Shown here: positions 6,865-14,118 of the stretch, in pieces
Layout: every line of letters starts with the position of its first letter
Position numbering within the stretch: position 1 is the stretch's first letter
Assembly: GCA_017416885.1 (NCBI GenBank)
Contig: JAFQAM010000141.1
Span: forward strand, 1-14,118
Direction of reading: 5' to 3'
Length of the DNA stretch: 14,118 nucleotides
Origin: Clostridia bacterium
GTDB lineage: Bacteria > Bacillota > Clostridia > Oscillospirales > CAG-272
Program-made: the position numbers and the translations under genes
The notes under the pieces: model-generated
What the model was told of the DNA's origin: nothing
Databases searched by the model: none
The model's input: the letters and a program-made list of their open reading frames with translations, nothing else

Positions 6865-7617
6865 ATGAAAATAGCAATTGTTACAGGTGCTGTTGGCGGT
6901 ATTGGATACGCAACAGTTGAAAAGTTTAATAAGGAAGGCTACGGAGTTGTAGCAATGGATATAGCTCCAAATGAGGTAGCAAATGAGAAATTTGCTAATA
7001 TGAGCAACATAGTTTATGTTAAGGGAAACCTTGCATCAGGCGATGACAGAGCTAATTTAGTAAAGGTTGCTCTTGACACATTTGGCAGAATTGATGCTCT
7101 TGTAAATGTTGCGGGAGTTGCGCCAAAGGTAAGAAACGATATTCTTGAAATGACAGAGGAAAGCTATGACTTTGTTATGGATATTAACTTAAAGGGAACA
7201 TTTTTCCTAACACAGCTTGTTGCTAACCAAATGGTACAGCAATTTAAGAATGAGGGTATTCGCGGCGCTATTGCAAATGTATCATCCTGCTCTGCTTATA
7301 CATCATCCACAAGCCGTGGCGAATACTGTATGTCAAAGGCAGGCGCTACTATGCTTACTAAGCTGTTTGCAGACAGACTTGCAGAGTATGGCATTACTGT
7401 AAATGAAATTTGCCCCGGCATTATTGCAACAGGTATGACTGAAAAGGTTAAGGAAAAGTATGATAATCTTATTGCAGGCGGTCTTGTTCCGCTTGGCAGA
7501 TGGGGTACTCCTGAGGATTGCGCAAATGCGCTTTACACACTTTGCTCAGGTACTCTTGGCTATACCACAGGTCAATCAATTATTGTTGACGGCGGTATGC
7601 ATATTCAAAGACTTTAA
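6865..7617 (+). CDS. Short-chain dehydrogenase/reductase (FabG-like)
   Basis: A 250-residue classical SDR, cytoplasmic, expected to oxidise or reduce a hydroxyl/keto group with NAD(H). The cofactor motif is TGAVGGIG at residues 7-14, with Asp32 after the second strand, which points to NAD rather than NADP. NVAG is at 81-84, the structural Asn at 108, and the catalytic set is Ser141, Tyr154 and Lys158 (YCMSK). CPGIIATGM at 183-191 and VDGGM at 241-245 complete the family pattern. The length is typical. FabG-type naming is structural only: no fatty-acid genes are nearby, whereas sugar-acid dehydrogenases (KduD type) have the same fold and would fit the neighbours. AAAGAGG at 6851-6857 supports the start. 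A 12-nt gap links it to the flavoprotein gene. Confidence 0.92.
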   Translation: MKIAIVTGAVGGIGYATVEKFNKEGYGVVAMDIAPNEVANEKFANMSNIVYVKGNLASGDDRANLVKVALDTFGRIDALVNVAGVAPKVRNDILEMTEESYDFVMDINLKGTFFLTQLVANQMVQQFKNEGIRGAIANVSSCSAYTSSTSRGEYCMSKAGATMLTKLFADRLAEYGITVNEICPGIIATGMTEKVKEKYDNLIAGGLVPLGRWGTPEDCANALYTLCSGTLGYTTGQSIIVDGGMHIQRL

Positions 7618-7629
7618 TTAGAGGTTAAT

Positions 7630-9591
7630 ATGATTGAAAGTATTGTAAAAATTAACGGCATAGATGTAAAAAAGGTCACTCTTGACTGCGTGGTTATCGG
7701 TACAGGCGCGGCGGGATATAATGCTTCCATTCGTCTTACTGACTACGGCGTAAATGATATTGCTATTGTGACTGAGGGCATTTATATGGGCACATCCCGT
7801 AATACAGGCTCAGACAAGCAGACATATTACAAGATGAACTTATGCGCCGATTATCCCGACTCACCAAAGGCTATGGCGCAGGATTTCTTTAACGGAAAAT
7901 GTGTTGACGGTGATAATGCATACGCCGAGGCTGCTTTATCTGTAAACTGCTTTTTACATCTTTGCGAGCTTGGTGTTGAATTCCCTGTAAATCGCTATGG
8001 CGAATATGTAGGCTACAAAACCGACCACGACCCAAGAGCGAGAGCTACAAGCGTTGGCCCCCTTACCTCAAAAATGATGACGGAGTGTCTTGAAAGAGAA
8101 GCTTTAAAGCGTAATATCAAGATTTATGACAAGCTTCAGGTTATTGAGTTTATAAAGACAAACGGCACTTGTACAGGTATTCTCTGCTTAAACAAGGTTG
8201 CTGCAAATGAAAATGAACGCTTTGTGATTTTTGACGCTAAAAATGTAATTACAGCCACAGGCGGCCCTGCGGGAATGTATAATGATACTGTTTTCCCTCT
8301 CGGACATCACGGGGCAAGCGGTGTAGCATTTGAAGCCGGTGTTATCGGTAAAAATCTGACCGAATGGCAATACGGTCTTGCTTCAACCAATCCCCGTTGG
8401 AATGTTTCAGGTACATATATGCAGGTTTTACCTCGCTTTGTTTCTGTGGACAGTGAGGGCAACGAATACGAATTTTTAAATGAATATTTTGACGATATCG
8501 GCGTTTGCTTATCCAAGATATTCAGAAAGGGCTATGAATGGCCGTTTGACTGTAAAAAGGTGCTTTCGGGCTCTTCAATTATTGACTTGCTTGTATTCAG
8601 AGAGTGCGTGCTAAAAGGCAGAAGGGTATATCTTGACTTCAGAAAAAATCCGTACGGGCTTGACAATTTACCTTATGATAAATTAGACAGTGAAGCAAGA
8701 GAGTATCTTGAAAATGCTCACGCGTGCTTCGGTAATCCTCTTGAAAGATTACAGTTTATGAATATGCCCGCATATGACCTTTATTTATCCAAGGGCGTTG
8801 ACTTAAAGACTGAAATGCTGGAAATTGCGCTTTGCGCTCAGCATAACAATGGCGGTCTTGATGTTGATATGTGGTGGCAGACAAATATTCCTCACCTGTT
8901 TGCTTGCGGTGAGGTTGCGGGAAGCCACGGCGTTTACCGTCCGGGCGGAAGCGCATTAAATGCAGGTCAGGTTGGCTCAATGAGATGCGCGCAATATATT
9001 TCCAAGCATTTGGATAACAGTCTTGCAAATACTGAAATGTCATTTGAGGATGCGCAAAATGCGGTTATTAAGCATTTAGCTATAACAAGAGGTATTTTAG
9101 GTAATGAGGACAACTTAAGCGCGCTTACCGAAAAATACACCAAGAAAATGAGTGAGGTTGCAGGCCCTATAAGAAATGCAGATTTACTTGAGGGCGCAAT
9201 TAAGGATGCAGACGATGCTATTCGCAATTTTGATAAGATAGTTAAAATTTCAAGTCAGAATAAGCTTTGGCTTGCATACAGATTAAGAGACGCACTGATT
9301 GCTCAGGCTGTATATATGACAGGTATGGCTTACTATGTTATGAAGGGCGGTAAGTCAAGAGGAAGCGCGCTTTACACATCAAGAAACGGCGATTTGCCTG
9401 CAAAAATGGAAGAAATGTTCCGTTTTGAGCTTGATGACGGCGCATTTAATGATACGGTATTTGAGGTTAAATATAATTCTCACAACAACACATTTGTATG
9501 CGATTCCCGTCCTGTGAGACCTTTACCCGAGGGCGGCGGCTTCTTTGAGAATGTGTGGAGAGAGTATAGAGAAACAAAAAACATTTTTTAG
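7630..9591 (+). CDS. FAD-dependent flavoprotein of the fumarate reductase/aspartate oxidase family
   Basis: A 653-residue FAD enzyme. The dinucleotide fold carries GTGAAG at residues 24-29, after an unusual 17-residue N-terminal lead. NVITATGGPAG at 205-215 is the second FAD-contact strand. Family active-site landmarks are present: H405 in QHNNGG (404-409), and H433 and R437 in SHGVYRPGGSALNAGQVG (432-449), aligned with the HGxNR segment of fumarate reductase, where this Arg is the proton donor. FACGEV at 424-429 contacts the flavin. The C-terminal part (about 465-653) is a helical bundle plus extension, as in SdhA. There is no signal peptide, Fe-S motif or haem-binding CxxCH, so it is a soluble cytoplasmic enzyme. 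It may reduce or create a C=C bond in a carboxylic or sugar-acid intermediate; neither direction nor substrate is shown. AGAGGT lies just before the ATG. The stop TAG is the first triplet of a downstream repeat. Confidence 0.85.
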   Translation: MIESIVKINGIDVKKVTLDCVVIGTGAAGYNASIRLTDYGVNDIAIVTEGIYMGTSRNTGSDKQTYYKMNLCADYPDSPKAMAQDFFNGKCVDGDNAYAEAALSVNCFLHLCELGVEFPVNRYGEYVGYKTDHDPRARATSVGPLTSKMMTECLEREALKRNIKIYDKLQVIEFIKTNGTCTGILCLNKVAANENERFVIFDAKNVITATGGPAGMYNDTVFPLGHHGASGVAFEAGVIGKNLTEWQYGLASTNPRWNVSGTYMQVLPRFVSVDSEGNEYEFLNEYFDDIGVCLSKIFRKGYEWPFDCKKVLSGSSIIDLLVFRECVLKGRRVYLDFRKNPYGLDNLPYDKLDSEAREYLENAHACFGNPLERLQFMNMPAYDLYLSKGVDLKTEMLEIALCAQHNNGGLDVDMWWQTNIPHLFACGEVAGSHGVYRPGGSALNAGQVGSMRCAQYISKHLDNSLANTEMSFEDAQNAVIKHLAITRGILGNEDNLSALTEKYTKKMSEVAGPIRNADLLEGAIKDADDAIRNFDKIVKISSQNKLWLAYRLRDALIAQAVYMTGMAYYVMKGGKSRGSALYTSRNGDLPAKMEEMFRFELDDGAFNDTVFEVKYNSHNNTFVCDSRPVRPLPEGGGFFENVWREYRETKNIF

Positions 9592-9780
9592 CAGTTAGCA
9601 GTCAGCCGCCAGCGGTCAGTAAATTAGACTATTGATTTATTGACGGTATCAGCTTGGGCGGTTAGCATACTACTTAGCACTTTCTGCTAAACAAAATTTA
9701 ATAAAATATGCTTCAATGCTTTAATTGAGCTTCTTCATTCAGCTAATCAGCTAACAGCTGACGGCTGACTGCTGGCGGCT
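9589..9780. repeat. Inverted-repeat element, MITE-like
   Basis: GCAGTCAGCCGCCAGC (9598-9613) pairs with GCTGACGGCTGACTGC (9757-9772), 15 of 16 bases complementary, and further GTTAGC/CAGCTAA repeats lie inside. The roughly 190-nt block fills the gap between the flavoprotein stop and the next start. No ORF, clear promoter or target-site duplication was recognised. Related arms occur at 6720 and 10604-10703. Confidence 0.6.
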
Positions 9781-9807
9781 CTATTGAGCTACGCGAAAGA
9801 GATTACT

Positions 9808-10629
9808 ATGAAAACCGGTTTAGTTTCAATTTCATTTAGAAAAAAATCAATTAAGGAATTAATCAAGGCGACTAAGGAAAGCGGCCTTGAATATATTGAG
9901 TGGGGCGGCGATGTGCATGTGCCTATGGGCAAGGTTAAATTAGCCGCTCAGGTAAAAAGACTTATGCACGGCGGCGGACTTAAAAATGCATCATACGGAT
10001 CATATTTCGGTCTTATTTACCATTGTGATGAGCGCTTCCCTATGAGATTTAAAAAGGTTTTAAAAACCGCAAAAAATCTTGGCGCAAAAACTGTCCGAGT
10101 ATGGCTTGGTTGGCCGTATTGCGGATGTAAGAAAAATTGTAATGTTTTCATTTGCCAGAAGCATTACAGAAAAAATGTAAATATTACAAAGGAGCTTTGT
10201 AATGAGGCAAAAAAATACGGCTTGACGCTTTCAATAGAATGTCACTTTAAAACATTAAGCGACGATTATCACGATACATTAAGATTTTTAGAGGATGTGG
10301 GATGTGATAATTTAAAGCTTTATTGGCAGCCAAATCACGCAAAGGACTTTGAGTATAATTTAGAGGCTTTAAAAGCGCTAAGACCTTATATTTCAAATGT
10401 ACATGTGTTCAATTGGAATGAAAAGGGCGAAAAGTTTCCGCTTGGTGACGAAAAAGGCGTTTATGAATGGACAGAATATATTAAGGTATTAAACGACGAA
10501 AATGCCGAGGACAGAATTTTCTTCCTTGAATTTATGCCTGACGGTGAGATAAGCTCCCTACCTAATGAGGCGAAAGCTTTGAGGGATATTATTGAAGCCG
10601 TTTGCGGTCAGCAGTCAGATAACAGCTGA
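9808..10629 (+). CDS. Sugar phosphate isomerase/epimerase-type TIM-barrel protein
   Basis: A 273-residue protein with the xylose-isomerase-like TIM-barrel pattern (AP endonuclease 2 superfamily). Likely metal ligands and active-site residues at strand ends are Glu144 (SIECH), N176/H177 (YWQPNHA), His199 (NVHVFNW) and Glu241 (FLEFM). EWGGDVHVP at 31-39 is a typical early-strand motif. Such enzymes isomerise, epimerise or dehydrate sugars and polyols with a divalent metal. The ATG at 9808 was chosen over a TTG at 9784 because GAAAGAGA lies just upstream and homologous proteins typically begin directly with the first strand (KTGLVSISF). An odd feature is a Cys-rich insert, C105-x-C107-x3-C111-x4-C116, not usual for the family. 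The last eight codons and the stop lie inside an inverted repeat, so the C-terminus may differ from relatives. It sits between the flavoprotein and the lyase. Confidence 0.82.
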   Translation: MKTGLVSISFRKKSIKELIKATKESGLEYIEWGGDVHVPMGKVKLAAQVKRLMHGGGLKNASYGSYFGLIYHCDERFPMRFKKVLKTAKNLGAKTVRVWLGWPYCGCKKNCNVFICQKHYRKNVNITKELCNEAKKYGLTLSIECHFKTLSDDYHDTLRFLEDVGCDNLKLYWQPNHAKDFEYNLEALKALRPYISNVHVFNWNEKGEKFPLGDEKGVYEWTEYIKVLNDENAEDRIFFLEFMPDGEISSLPNEAKALRDIIEAVCGQQSDNS

Positions 10630-10703
10630 TACACTAAGAATAGATTTTCAAATTTTATAATTTTTGCGTTCAACTAAACGGCTGTCAGCCAACAGCTGAC
10701 CGC
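10604..10703. repeat. 100-bp inverted-repeat element overlapping a gene end
   Basis: The ends are perfect 9-bp inverted repeats, GCGGTCAGC (10604-10612) and GCTGACCGC (10695-10703), with a further imperfect match inward (AACAGCTGA at 10621-10629 and again at 10691-10699). The left arm encodes residues 266-273 and the stop of the TIM-barrel gene. The AT-rich centre (10635-10670) has no recognised feature. No target duplication was seen. Confidence 0.6.
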
Positions 10704-10737
10704 TGAACACTTATTTAGCGAGTGAAAGGAGCTAAAA

Positions 10738-12435
10738 ATGAATCTACTTGGAAAAGCTTCTCAGCCTGAGTTCTGGGCTGAGGTGAGAAATAAGCCTGAA
10801 TATAAAAAAATGATTGATGCGGTATTAAAGGATTATAACGAATGCTGCATTGGAGAAATTGAAACAATTAAGTTTTCAAAATTCCGTTTATTCAAGGATA
10901 AGGGCGACAGAAGCGCATATCAGGAAATATTCTTCAAGCGTCAGCACAGAATGTACACCCTAATATTTATGTGTCTAATCTATCCTGAAAATGAAAGCTA
11001 TTTAGAGCTTTTACAGGACACTATCTGGGAAATTTGCGACCTGTATGTATGGGCATTACCTGCTCATATTGGCAATATTGAGGTAAATGACAACTGTGAA
11101 ATGGACCTTGACGCCACAACTATGGCAATGGCGCTTGCTATCGCGAAGCAGCTTCTTGCAGACAGATTGCATCCTCTTATCAAGTCAAGAATAGACTACG
11201 AAATTGACAGACGAATTATAAAGCCGTTTATGGAAAAGAGATGGCATTGGGAATATCGCTCCAACAACTGGACTGCGGTTTGTACAGGCGCTACGGGCTG
11301 TGTATTTATGCTTAACAGACCTGAGCTTTTTGAGCTTGTAAGAGACAGACTTAATGAGAATATGGCGGATTATCTGCGCTCCTACTATGATGACGGCGTA
11401 TGCGTAGAGGGCGCGGGCTATTGGTCATACGGCTTTGGCTATTATATGGAATACGCCATAATGCAAAAGGAGTTTACCGAGGGTAAATACAACCTTGTAG
11501 ATACTGAAAAGGTAAGAAATATTTCAACATTTTTACAAAAGCTGTTTTTAGACAGAGATGTTATTGTAAACTATGGCGATTGCGGCAGCGGTACTGATGT
11601 CAGCGTGCCCGCGGGCTTTATGTATGGGCTCAGAAAAGCTCACGGTGATATAGTTGATATTCCACCTGAGGAAAGATTATCTTTACAGGTGCATTACTTC
11701 CCTTATATGCTCCGCGCGTTTACAGATTTTGATGCATCATTTGTCGCAAGCCAAATTTCCGGGAATGCTACATATTATATGGGTGACTACGGTTGGTTTG
11801 TAAAGAGATGCGAAAAATACGGCTTTGGCGCTCGCGGCGGCTCAAACGGTGAAAGCCATAACCATAATGATGTGGGCTCGTTTATTCTTTCAATCGACAA
11901 TGATCAGGTAATTATTGATATGGGCGGCCGTCCTTATACAAGACAGTATTTTGAAAGCGGCAGATATAATTTCCTTGAAACCTCATCAAGAGGACACAAT
12001 TTACCTATTATTAACGGTGAATATCAAAAGAATATTCCAAATACAGGCTCAACAACATCATTTGAAAATGGCGTTTTCAGTGTTGATTTTGGTTCTGTGT
12101 ACGGCATTAAGGAGCTACACAGTCTTGTCAGAAGCTATTCATTTACAGATAATTCTATCACTGTCAACGATAAATTAGATATTGACGGCAGCTTTACTCT
12201 TACCGAAAGGCTTGTAAGCTTTATAGAGCCTGTTATCAAGGATAATGAGGTTGTTATCGGTAAAGCGCATATCAAATTTAATAAAGCTGTTTTTGAAGCC
12301 TCATATGGCTCAGACACACACGCATTACAATGCGATGTTGACGGCAATATTGAAAAGGGCGTTACAGTTTACTTAACTGATTTAACACTTAAAGCTCAGG
12401 ATAAGGATGTACGCTTTACAATTGAAATAGAATAA
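10738..12435 (+). CDS. Heparinase II/III-like polysaccharide lyase family protein, cytoplasmic
   Basis: A 565-residue protein with the two-part layout of heparinase II/III and alginate lyases: an alpha/alpha toroid (about 1-340) and a C-terminal beta-sandwich (about 345-565). Toroid landmarks are NNWTAV at 176-181 and EGAGYWSYG at 224-232, the region that carries the catalytic Tyr/Asn in these lyases. The sandwich opens with GGSNGESHNHNDVGSF at 367-382, where H374, H376 and D378 match the conserved HxHxD metal/substrate site, then IIDMGG at 392-397 and SSRGHN at 416-421. The family cleaves uronic-acid glycosides by beta-elimination, giving unsaturated uronates. No signal peptide is visible, so it should act on imported oligosaccharides, or have another eliminase role. 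AAAGGAG at 10725-10731 fixes the start. It is the last gene of the cluster, followed by a strong terminator. Confidence 0.85.
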   Translation: MNLLGKASQPEFWAEVRNKPEYKKMIDAVLKDYNECCIGEIETIKFSKFRLFKDKGDRSAYQEIFFKRQHRMYTLIFMCLIYPENESYLELLQDTIWEICDLYVWALPAHIGNIEVNDNCEMDLDATTMAMALAIAKQLLADRLHPLIKSRIDYEIDRRIIKPFMEKRWHWEYRSNNWTAVCTGATGCVFMLNRPELFELVRDRLNENMADYLRSYYDDGVCVEGAGYWSYGFGYYMEYAIMQKEFTEGKYNLVDTEKVRNISTFLQKLFLDRDVIVNYGDCGSGTDVSVPAGFMYGLRKAHGDIVDIPPEERLSLQVHYFPYMLRAFTDFDASFVASQISGNATYYMGDYGWFVKRCEKYGFGARGGSNGESHNHNDVGSFILSIDNDQVIIDMGGRPYTRQYFESGRYNFLETSSRGHNLPIINGEYQKNIPNTGSTTSFENGVFSVDFGSVYGIKELHSLVRSYSFTDNSITVNDKLDIDGSFTLTERLVSFIEPVIKDNEVVIGKAHIKFNKAVFEASYGSDTHALQCDVDGNIEKGVTVYLTDLTLKAQDKDVRFTIEIE

Positions 12436-12439
12436 AATT

Positions 12440-12482
12440 AAATGCAGAAATTCCATTTGAAATTTCTGCATTTTTCTTTTTT
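12440..12482 (+). terminator. Intrinsic terminator of the redox cluster
   Basis: A perfect 13-bp stem pairs 12440-12452 with 12461-12473 around an 8-nt loop and runs into a T-rich tail (12471-12482). It starts 4 nt after the lyase stop. Confidence 0.9.
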
Positions 12483-12487
12483 ATATA

Positions 12488-12519
12488 AAAATCTCTCAAC
12501 CGTTTGGTTGAGAGATTTT
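12488..12519 (-). terminator. Terminator of the beta-helix gene (bidirectional)
   Basis: A perfect 14-bp stem pairs 12488-12501 with 12506-12519 around a GTTT loop. It lies 6 nt beyond the - strand stop and both arms end in four T on their respective 3' sides, so it can back up the neighbouring + strand terminator. Confidence 0.88.
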
Positions 12520-12525
12520 GTTTTA

Positions 12526-14118
12526 TTATTTTGTGTTATTTAAAACAAGGTTATATGAAACGAATTCATATTTATCGCCCTCAGCAGGCTCGCCGCCTTG
12601 CATATAGGATACATTGCCGTCAACGATTACATATGCGCCAAGAGCCATTTTCAATGCTTTGTATTCTTCGGTGTCAAGACCTGTCATCTTGAATTCAAAT
12701 GCAATTGATGTCTTAGCAACCTCATTTGTAATAGCTCCGCTATTTTCAGCGAATATATCCTTTGTGCCGATTGTATCAAGAGCTGCAAATACGCCATAGG
12801 TTAATGTCTTGTTTGTTACAGATTCATAGCTTGCGATTGCATCGTGATTTACATCGTAACCGAATACGATTTCACCTCTGCCATCCTCAGGAACTGAGTA
12901 GCCTAAGAATGTAAAGAGCTTTGATGCTGTCTTTTCAAATTCGCTGTTACATACAGTACACTTTGAAACCTCAACGCCGTCCTTGTCGAAGCCGTTTGCG
13001 TAGATGTAATCAACGATAACTGTTGTTTCGTGGTTGCACTTAATTACATTGTATGCGCCGTTTTCATCAGCAACTGATACATAGCCGGAAGCTACGAAGT
13101 TAGTGTTATTACCCTCGGATACATTGTTCTGTGGGTTGAAGCCTAAGAATGTACCGCCCTTAACTGTGATTGCACCACCTGTTGAGTCGTGTCTGTTAAG
13201 CGCCCAAATACCGTTTCTACCGTCGAATGTACCGCCGTTGATTACTACTGTGCCGCCATTCTTTGTGTAGATTAAGTCGTTTTGGTGTGTTGTATCTGTT
13301 GTGCTTGTATCGATGCCAACACTGTATGTACCGTTATTGATAATTACATTACCGCCGTTTGCCCATAATGCGCACCAAGAACCAGCATTAGCTGTACCAG
13401 CCTTAACTGTGATGTTGCCGTCAATTGTAAGTGTGCCGCTTGTTACAACGAATACATCGCCTGCGGATTCAATTGTAATGCCGTTCTTATCAATTGTTGT
13501 ATCACTTGTTATTGTAATAGGAGCAACAAGTACGATTGTATCGCCTACATTTGCTGCTTTATATGCTGCATCAAATGTTGCATAGTTTACATTGCCAATA
13601 TATGCTGCTCTTGTTACGCCACAGCCGTTTTCACAAGCTGTACCTGTTGCTGTCCAAGTGTGTATGCAAATATGTACAAGACCGTCTTTTTCCTGAACAT
13701 ATCCTGGAGTCATATAATCACTTACATCAGTATTGAAGTGACCGCCTAAAATGTTAACCTCGCCGTTTCCAAATACGCAGCTCGGTGGATACTCATCTGT
13801 GGCATCGTCATCGGTTACTGAGAAGGTGCCGTCCATAATTGTAAGCTTACCGTCAAATGCGTTTACTGTGCAATATTGAGCATAGAACTTACCGCTTGTA
13901 ATTACGGTTGTGCCCCATGAGCCGATTAAATATATGTGTGAGTTGGTAAATGTACCGCCGTTAATTGTTAAGGATGCTTGTGGTTGAACTCCGATACCGA
14001 AATCGGTGTCATCAAAGTCGCAGTTAAGATGATCAATTGTTAAGCTACCCTTAACTACTACTGCATAGTTGTCCTCAATGTTAGCAAAATGAACTACGAT
14101 ATTTTCGCTATAATTCCA
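12526..14118 (-). CDS. Large beta-helix surface/secreted protein (N-terminus beyond window)
   Basis: The frame stays open from the stop at 12526 to the window edge, giving 530 visible C-terminal residues; the internal Met at 13834-13836 is not the start. The chain is rich in Thr, Asn, Gly and Val, with short repeats of the type I-x-(N/K)-G-G-T-F (LTINGGTF, VVINGGTF, AITVKGGTF, VNILGGHF), the signature of right-handed parallel beta-helix proteins such as pectin-lyase-fold adhesins. Two copies of a GYVxxxxxGxxxxxxC-x-H segment lead into C151-x-H153-C162-x3-C166 and C361-x-H363-C387-x2-C390, possible zinc or disulfide sites. The last 130 residues form a separate globular region. No LPxTG motif, SLH domain or hydrophobic tail is seen, so the attachment mode is unknown. 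It probably acts as an extracellular adhesin or glycan-binding protein; no catalytic residues were recognised. Confidence 0.8.
   Translation of the reverse strand, partial: WNYSENIVVHFANIEDNYAVVVKGSLTIDHLNCDFDDTDFGIGVQPQASLTINGGTFTNSHIYLIGSWGTTVITSGKFYAQYCTVNAFDGKLTIMDGTFSVTDDDATDEYPPSCVFGNGEVNILGGHFNTDVSDYMTPGYVQEKDGLVHICIHTWTATGTACENGCGVTRAAYIGNVNYATFDAAYKAANVGDTIVLVAPITITSDTTIDKNGITIESAGDVFVVTSGTLTIDGNITVKAGTANAGSWCALWANGGNVIINNGTYSVGIDTSTTDTTHQNDLIYTKNGGTVVINGGTFDGRNGIWALNRHDSTGGAITVKGGTFLGFNPQNNVSEGNNTNFVASGYVSVADENGAYNVIKCNHETTVIVDYIYANGFDKDGVEVSKCTVCNSEFEKTASKLFTFLGYSVPEDGRGEIVFGYDVNHDAIASYESVTNKTLTYGVFAALDTIGTKDIFAENSGAITNEVAKTSIAFEFKMTGLDTEEYKALKMALGAYVIVDGNVSYMQGGEPAEGDKYEFVSYNLVLNNTK

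Noticed and set aside
5395..9591. Bile-acid (bai-like) operon, because an OYE, an SDR and a flavoprotein occur together
   Set aside because: There is no CoA ligase, CoA transferase or 7-alpha-dehydratase, and the same unit holds sugar-isomerase and polysaccharide-lyase families, which point to carbohydrate chemistry.
9784..9807. TTG start giving the TIM-barrel protein eight more residues
   Set aside because: The extra codons lie next to the inverted repeat, no ribosome site precedes the TTG, and GAAAGAGA sits well placed before the ATG at 9808.
12614..13736. Several + strand reading frames opposite the beta-helix gene
   Set aside because: They are low-complexity antisense shadows of the Thr/Asn/Val-rich repeats, without ribosome sites or family features.
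13834..13836. ATG as the start of the beta-helix protein
   Set aside because: The frame continues open for 94 more codons with the same beta-helix repeat character up to the window edge.

Overview
The window reads as chromosome of an anaerobic, low-to-moderate GC Firmicute, most likely a gut-type clostridium (Oscillospiraceae/Lachnospiraceae-like). This is inferred from strong GGAGG-type ribosome sites, ferredoxin- and flavin-rich redox genes, clostridial protein families, and short hairpin repeats in the gaps. No database search was possible, so the taxonomic call is an inference.

Left block (1-3989, all +): the 3' end of a GufA-like ZIP metal transporter, a small sirohaem/4Fe-4S sulfite-reductase-like protein, then a complete FecBCD/BtuFCD-type importer (lipoprotein binding protein, permease, ATPase). 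Gaps are 26 nt, 1 nt, an 11-nt overlap and a 1-nt overlap, so this looks like one transcription unit, ending in a hairpin at 4005-4030. The importer's substrate cannot be read from sequence; a metal chelate or tetrapyrrole is likely.

Middle block (4233-12435): a D-2-hydroxyacid dehydrogenase on the - strand faces away from five + strand genes: an Old Yellow Enzyme-type flavin reductase, a short-chain dehydrogenase, a fumarate-reductase-like FAD protein, a sugar-isomerase-type TIM barrel and a cytoplasmic heparinase II/III-like lyase. The 151-nt divergent gap holds a near-consensus promoter for each direction and an 18-bp palindrome that could be an operator. The set looks like a redox-heavy catabolic island for an unsaturated or uronate-type sugar or glycoconjugate; the substrate and reaction order are unknown. 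This is the best candidate in the window for an undescribed pathway. It carries no transporter or regulator inside the window.

Right block (12526-14118, -): the C-terminal 530 residues of a large parallel beta-helix surface or secreted protein, its N-terminus beyond the window edge. A double terminator separates it from the lyase gene.

The intergenic gaps are unusually structured. Two hold arrays of tiny GC-NNN-GC hairpins separated by a conserved 8-9 nt spacer, with a different spacer in each array. Three gaps of the middle block hold inverted GTCAGC-rich repeats, one of which supplies the last codons and stop of the TIM-barrel gene. No gene-free stretch exceeds 300 bases. No tRNA, rRNA, riboswitch, CRISPR array, transposase or phage gene was seen.
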